Source of the DNA: Micromonospora tulbaghiae
GTDB lineage: Bacteria > Actinomycetota > Actinomycetes > Mycobacteriales > Micromonosporaceae
Length of the DNA: 64,000 nt
Reading direction: 5' to 3'
Assembly: GCF_900091605.1 (NCBI RefSeq)
Contig: NZ_FMCQ01000001.1
Span: 571,164 to 635,163 of the forward strand
Each line of letters opens with the position of its first letter. Position 1 is the stretch's first letter. Both the position numbers and the translations under genes were made by a program. The notes beneath the pieces were generated by a model, which was not told where the DNA came from, did not search any database, and saw only the letters and a list, made by a program, of their open reading frames with translations. Shown here piece by piece: positions 62,757 to 64,000 of the stretch.

Positions 62757-63452
62757 TTACCGGATCACCGCGCGCAGCGTCTGTCGGGCCGGCTCGAAGC
62801 ACGCCAGCCCGCGGCCCCGCTCGTCGGCCACCACCCACGGATGACCGACGTACGTCTGCTGCCGGTAGGACTGCCCGGGCCGGAGCACCGCGTACTGCTG
62901 TCGCCGGCCCTCGTAGTTGATCCAGTGGACCACGACTGTCGACCCGTGGCTGTTGACGAAGTCGATGAACGTCGACGGACCGCCGCCGTGCGAGCGCAGC
63001 CGCGATTCGCGCGAGGCCGGCAGCGGGGCCAGTTCTCCCCGGCCGACCACAGGCGGCTTCGACCGGGGAATCGACGGCTTCGGTGAGGTCGGACGGCTGC
63101 TCGGGGTGGCGCGGCGGGTCGGTGCTGCGGTCCGGGTCGGCGCCACGGCGCGGTTGGAGAACGACACCGACGGCGGCGCGTAGGACTCGGCGGGCGCCTC
63201 CGTCACCAATCCCGCCCTCGTCGGGGACGCCAGGATGGCCTCGCCCTTGATCGGTGGCGGGAGGTCAGGGCGACGCGGCGTGGCGAAGACGCTGACGATG
63301 CTCGCCAGCACCACGACCACGAGGCCGACGGCGATCGCGGCGAGCAGTGTCGGCGACGGATCGCGTAGCCAGACCCCGTCTTCGGTTCTCCGGCCGGATC
63401 GCGGGTGGCGTCCACCCGAGGGGATCGCCAGGGGGTGCGGTGAATCGGTCAT
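62757..63452 (-). CDS. membrane protein with C-terminal VHL beta-type domain
   Basis: 231 residues. A short cytoplasmic N-terminus, one transmembrane helix (LLAAIAVGLVVVVLASIVSVF, about residues 36-56), a Pro/Thr/Arg/Ser-rich stalk (about 60-150) and a C-terminal domain of about 75 residues. The domain reads FVNSHGSTVVVHWINYEG...VLRPGQSYRQQTYVGHPWVV, the pattern of the von Hippel-Lindau beta domain (N-V-V-W-D/N-Y-G, L-PG, TY-GHPW). It would face outside. Its function in bacteria is unknown. Confidence 0.75.
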   Translation of the reverse strand: MTDSPHPLAIPSGGRHPRSGRRTEDGVWLRDPSPTLLAAIAVGLVVVVLASIVSVFATPRRPDLPPPIKGEAILASPTRAGLVTEAPAESYAPPSVSFSNRAVAPTRTAAPTRRATPSSRPTSPKPSIPRSKPPVVGRGELAPLPASRESRLRSHGGGPSTFIDFVNSHGSTVVVHWINYEGRRQQYAVLRPGQSYRQQTYVGHPWVVADERGRGLACFEPARQTLRAVIR

Positions 63453-63598
63453 GGCCTCGATTCCGCAAGCCGGTGCCGTCCATCGGGCGGCGAAGGGCCC
63501 CGATTATCCGTTACCGATCATCCCTGTCGTCAATGGCCGATTGCCCACCCGTCGACTCCGTCTCCGGCGCATAGCAGATCAACCGGGTCCCCGAGGTC

Positions 63599-63625
63599 TG
63601 TCCACAACGGCCTCCGTTGTCCACA
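63599..63625. promoter_or_regulatory. two DnaA-box-like sequences upstream of ssd
   Basis: TGTCCACAA (63599-63607) and TTGTCCACA (63617-63625), with ACAACGG/CCGTTGT forming a 7-bp inverted repeat between them. They lie 74 bp before the ssd start, within 63453-63698, which otherwise holds no gene. Confidence 0.4.
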
Positions 63626-63698
63626 GGGCGCCGATTCCGCATCCCCCGGCCGGGCAGGCTCACCCCGGCACGTCCGAGTTCGACCGATGGAGGCCGCC

Positions 63699-64000
63699 AT
63701 GCCGCCCCGTACCCCGCTCCCGCCGTACCGTCGCCTGCCCCTGCTCGTCACCTCCGACGGCGACCTGCTCGACGAGCTGTTGCGACTCGCGGCGGCCGGT
63801 GGCACCGAGGTCGAGCTGGCGGCCGATCCGGCCGCCGCCCGGGCCCGCTGGGCGCCGGCGCCGCTGGTGCTCATCGGCGCCGACCAGGCGGCGGCCTGCC
63901 TGCGGGCGCGCCTTCCCCGCCGCGCCCGCACGGTCCTCGTCGGTCGCTCCGGAGAGCTCGACCCGGGTACGGAGTTGGCCGAACTCATCGGCGCGGAGCA
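63699..64000 (+). CDS. ssd: septum-site determining protein Ssd (N-terminal part)
   Basis: First 100 residues of a CpaE/MinD-like septum regulator. LPLLVTSDGDLLDELLRLAAAGG and PLVLIGADQAAACLRARLPRR match the N-terminal receiver-like part of actinobacterial Ssd. The ATG 63699 has GGAGG five bases upstream. The gene runs off the window. In related genomes it is adjacent to the 6C RNA and the HAD gene; here the island separates them by about 21.8 kb. Confidence 0.85.
   Translation, partial: MPPRTPLPPYRRLPLLVTSDGDLLDELLRLAAAGGTEVELAADPAAARARWAPAPLVLIGADQAAACLRARLPRRARTVLVGRSGELDPGTELAELIGAE

Noticed and set aside
63530..63988. Minus-strand open frame opposite ssd
   Set aside because: Arg/Ala/Ser-rich shadow frame; the + strand frame has the ssd N-terminal motifs and a good ribosome site.

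Overview
The window is high-G+C actinobacterial DNA, most likely Micromonospora or a close Micromonosporaceae relative. Reasons: the strong GC3 bias, many GTG starts, GTGA/ATGA stop-start overlaps, a 14-subunit-type nuo operon followed by a polyprenyl synthase, ESX/WXG100 genes, and a pSAM2-like integrative element. The assignment is from gene content; no database was searched.

Layout. (1) 1-14.6 kb: the 3' end of nuoD, then nuoE to nuoN on the + strand (respiratory complex I), closed by a strong hairpin and followed by a polyprenyl diphosphate synthase that probably makes the quinone side chain. (2) 14.8-22.6 kb: ordinary chromosomal genes: MFS transporter/IclR regulator divergent pair, Tat-exported PhoX-type phosphatase, ECF sigma/anti-sigma pair, GNAT-rarD operon and a small holin-like membrane protein. 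(3) 22.6-30.5 kb: a partial type VII secretion (ESX) locus with eccE, two WXG100 genes, a mycosin protease, and a very large two-SseB-domain protein coupled to a small unknown protein. (4) 30.5-41.6 kb: an alpha/beta hydrolase without the usual nucleophile, a small hypothetical gene, two tandem secreted M6 (immune inhibitor A-like) proteases, acs, a degenerate Fic-like protein and an HAD-IB hydrolase. (5) 41.83-41.94 kb: a gene matching the actinobacterial 6C small RNA, with C6 in each hairpin loop.

(6) 41.9-60.5 kb: an actinomycete integrative and conjugative element (AICE). From its left end it carries int, xis, repSA, spdB-like, traSA, a zinc-finger ORF, pra, a korSA-like GntR gene and a DivIVA-like gene. 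It also carries a regulator, a GNAT gene, small ORFs, an IS110 insertion and a type III restriction-modification system. A 27-bp direct repeat (41916-41942 and 60501-60527) bounds it. The left copy is the loop, right arm and T-rich tail of the 6C RNA terminator, so the element appears to have integrated into the 3' end of the 6C RNA gene and left that gene intact. (7) 60.5-63.5 kb: remains of an older related integrase, a SLATT-type two-membrane-segment protein, a phosphotransferase and a VHL-domain membrane protein. (8) From 63.7 kb: the start of ssd (septum-site determining protein), which in related genomes is the neighbour of the 6C RNA and the HAD gene. The island therefore splits a conserved HAD / 6C RNA / ssd neighbourhood.

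The most notable inference is that the attachment site lies in a small-RNA gene. The int reading frame then runs through attL and across the 6C gene in antisense, so the integrated and excised forms should encode integrases with different C-termini.
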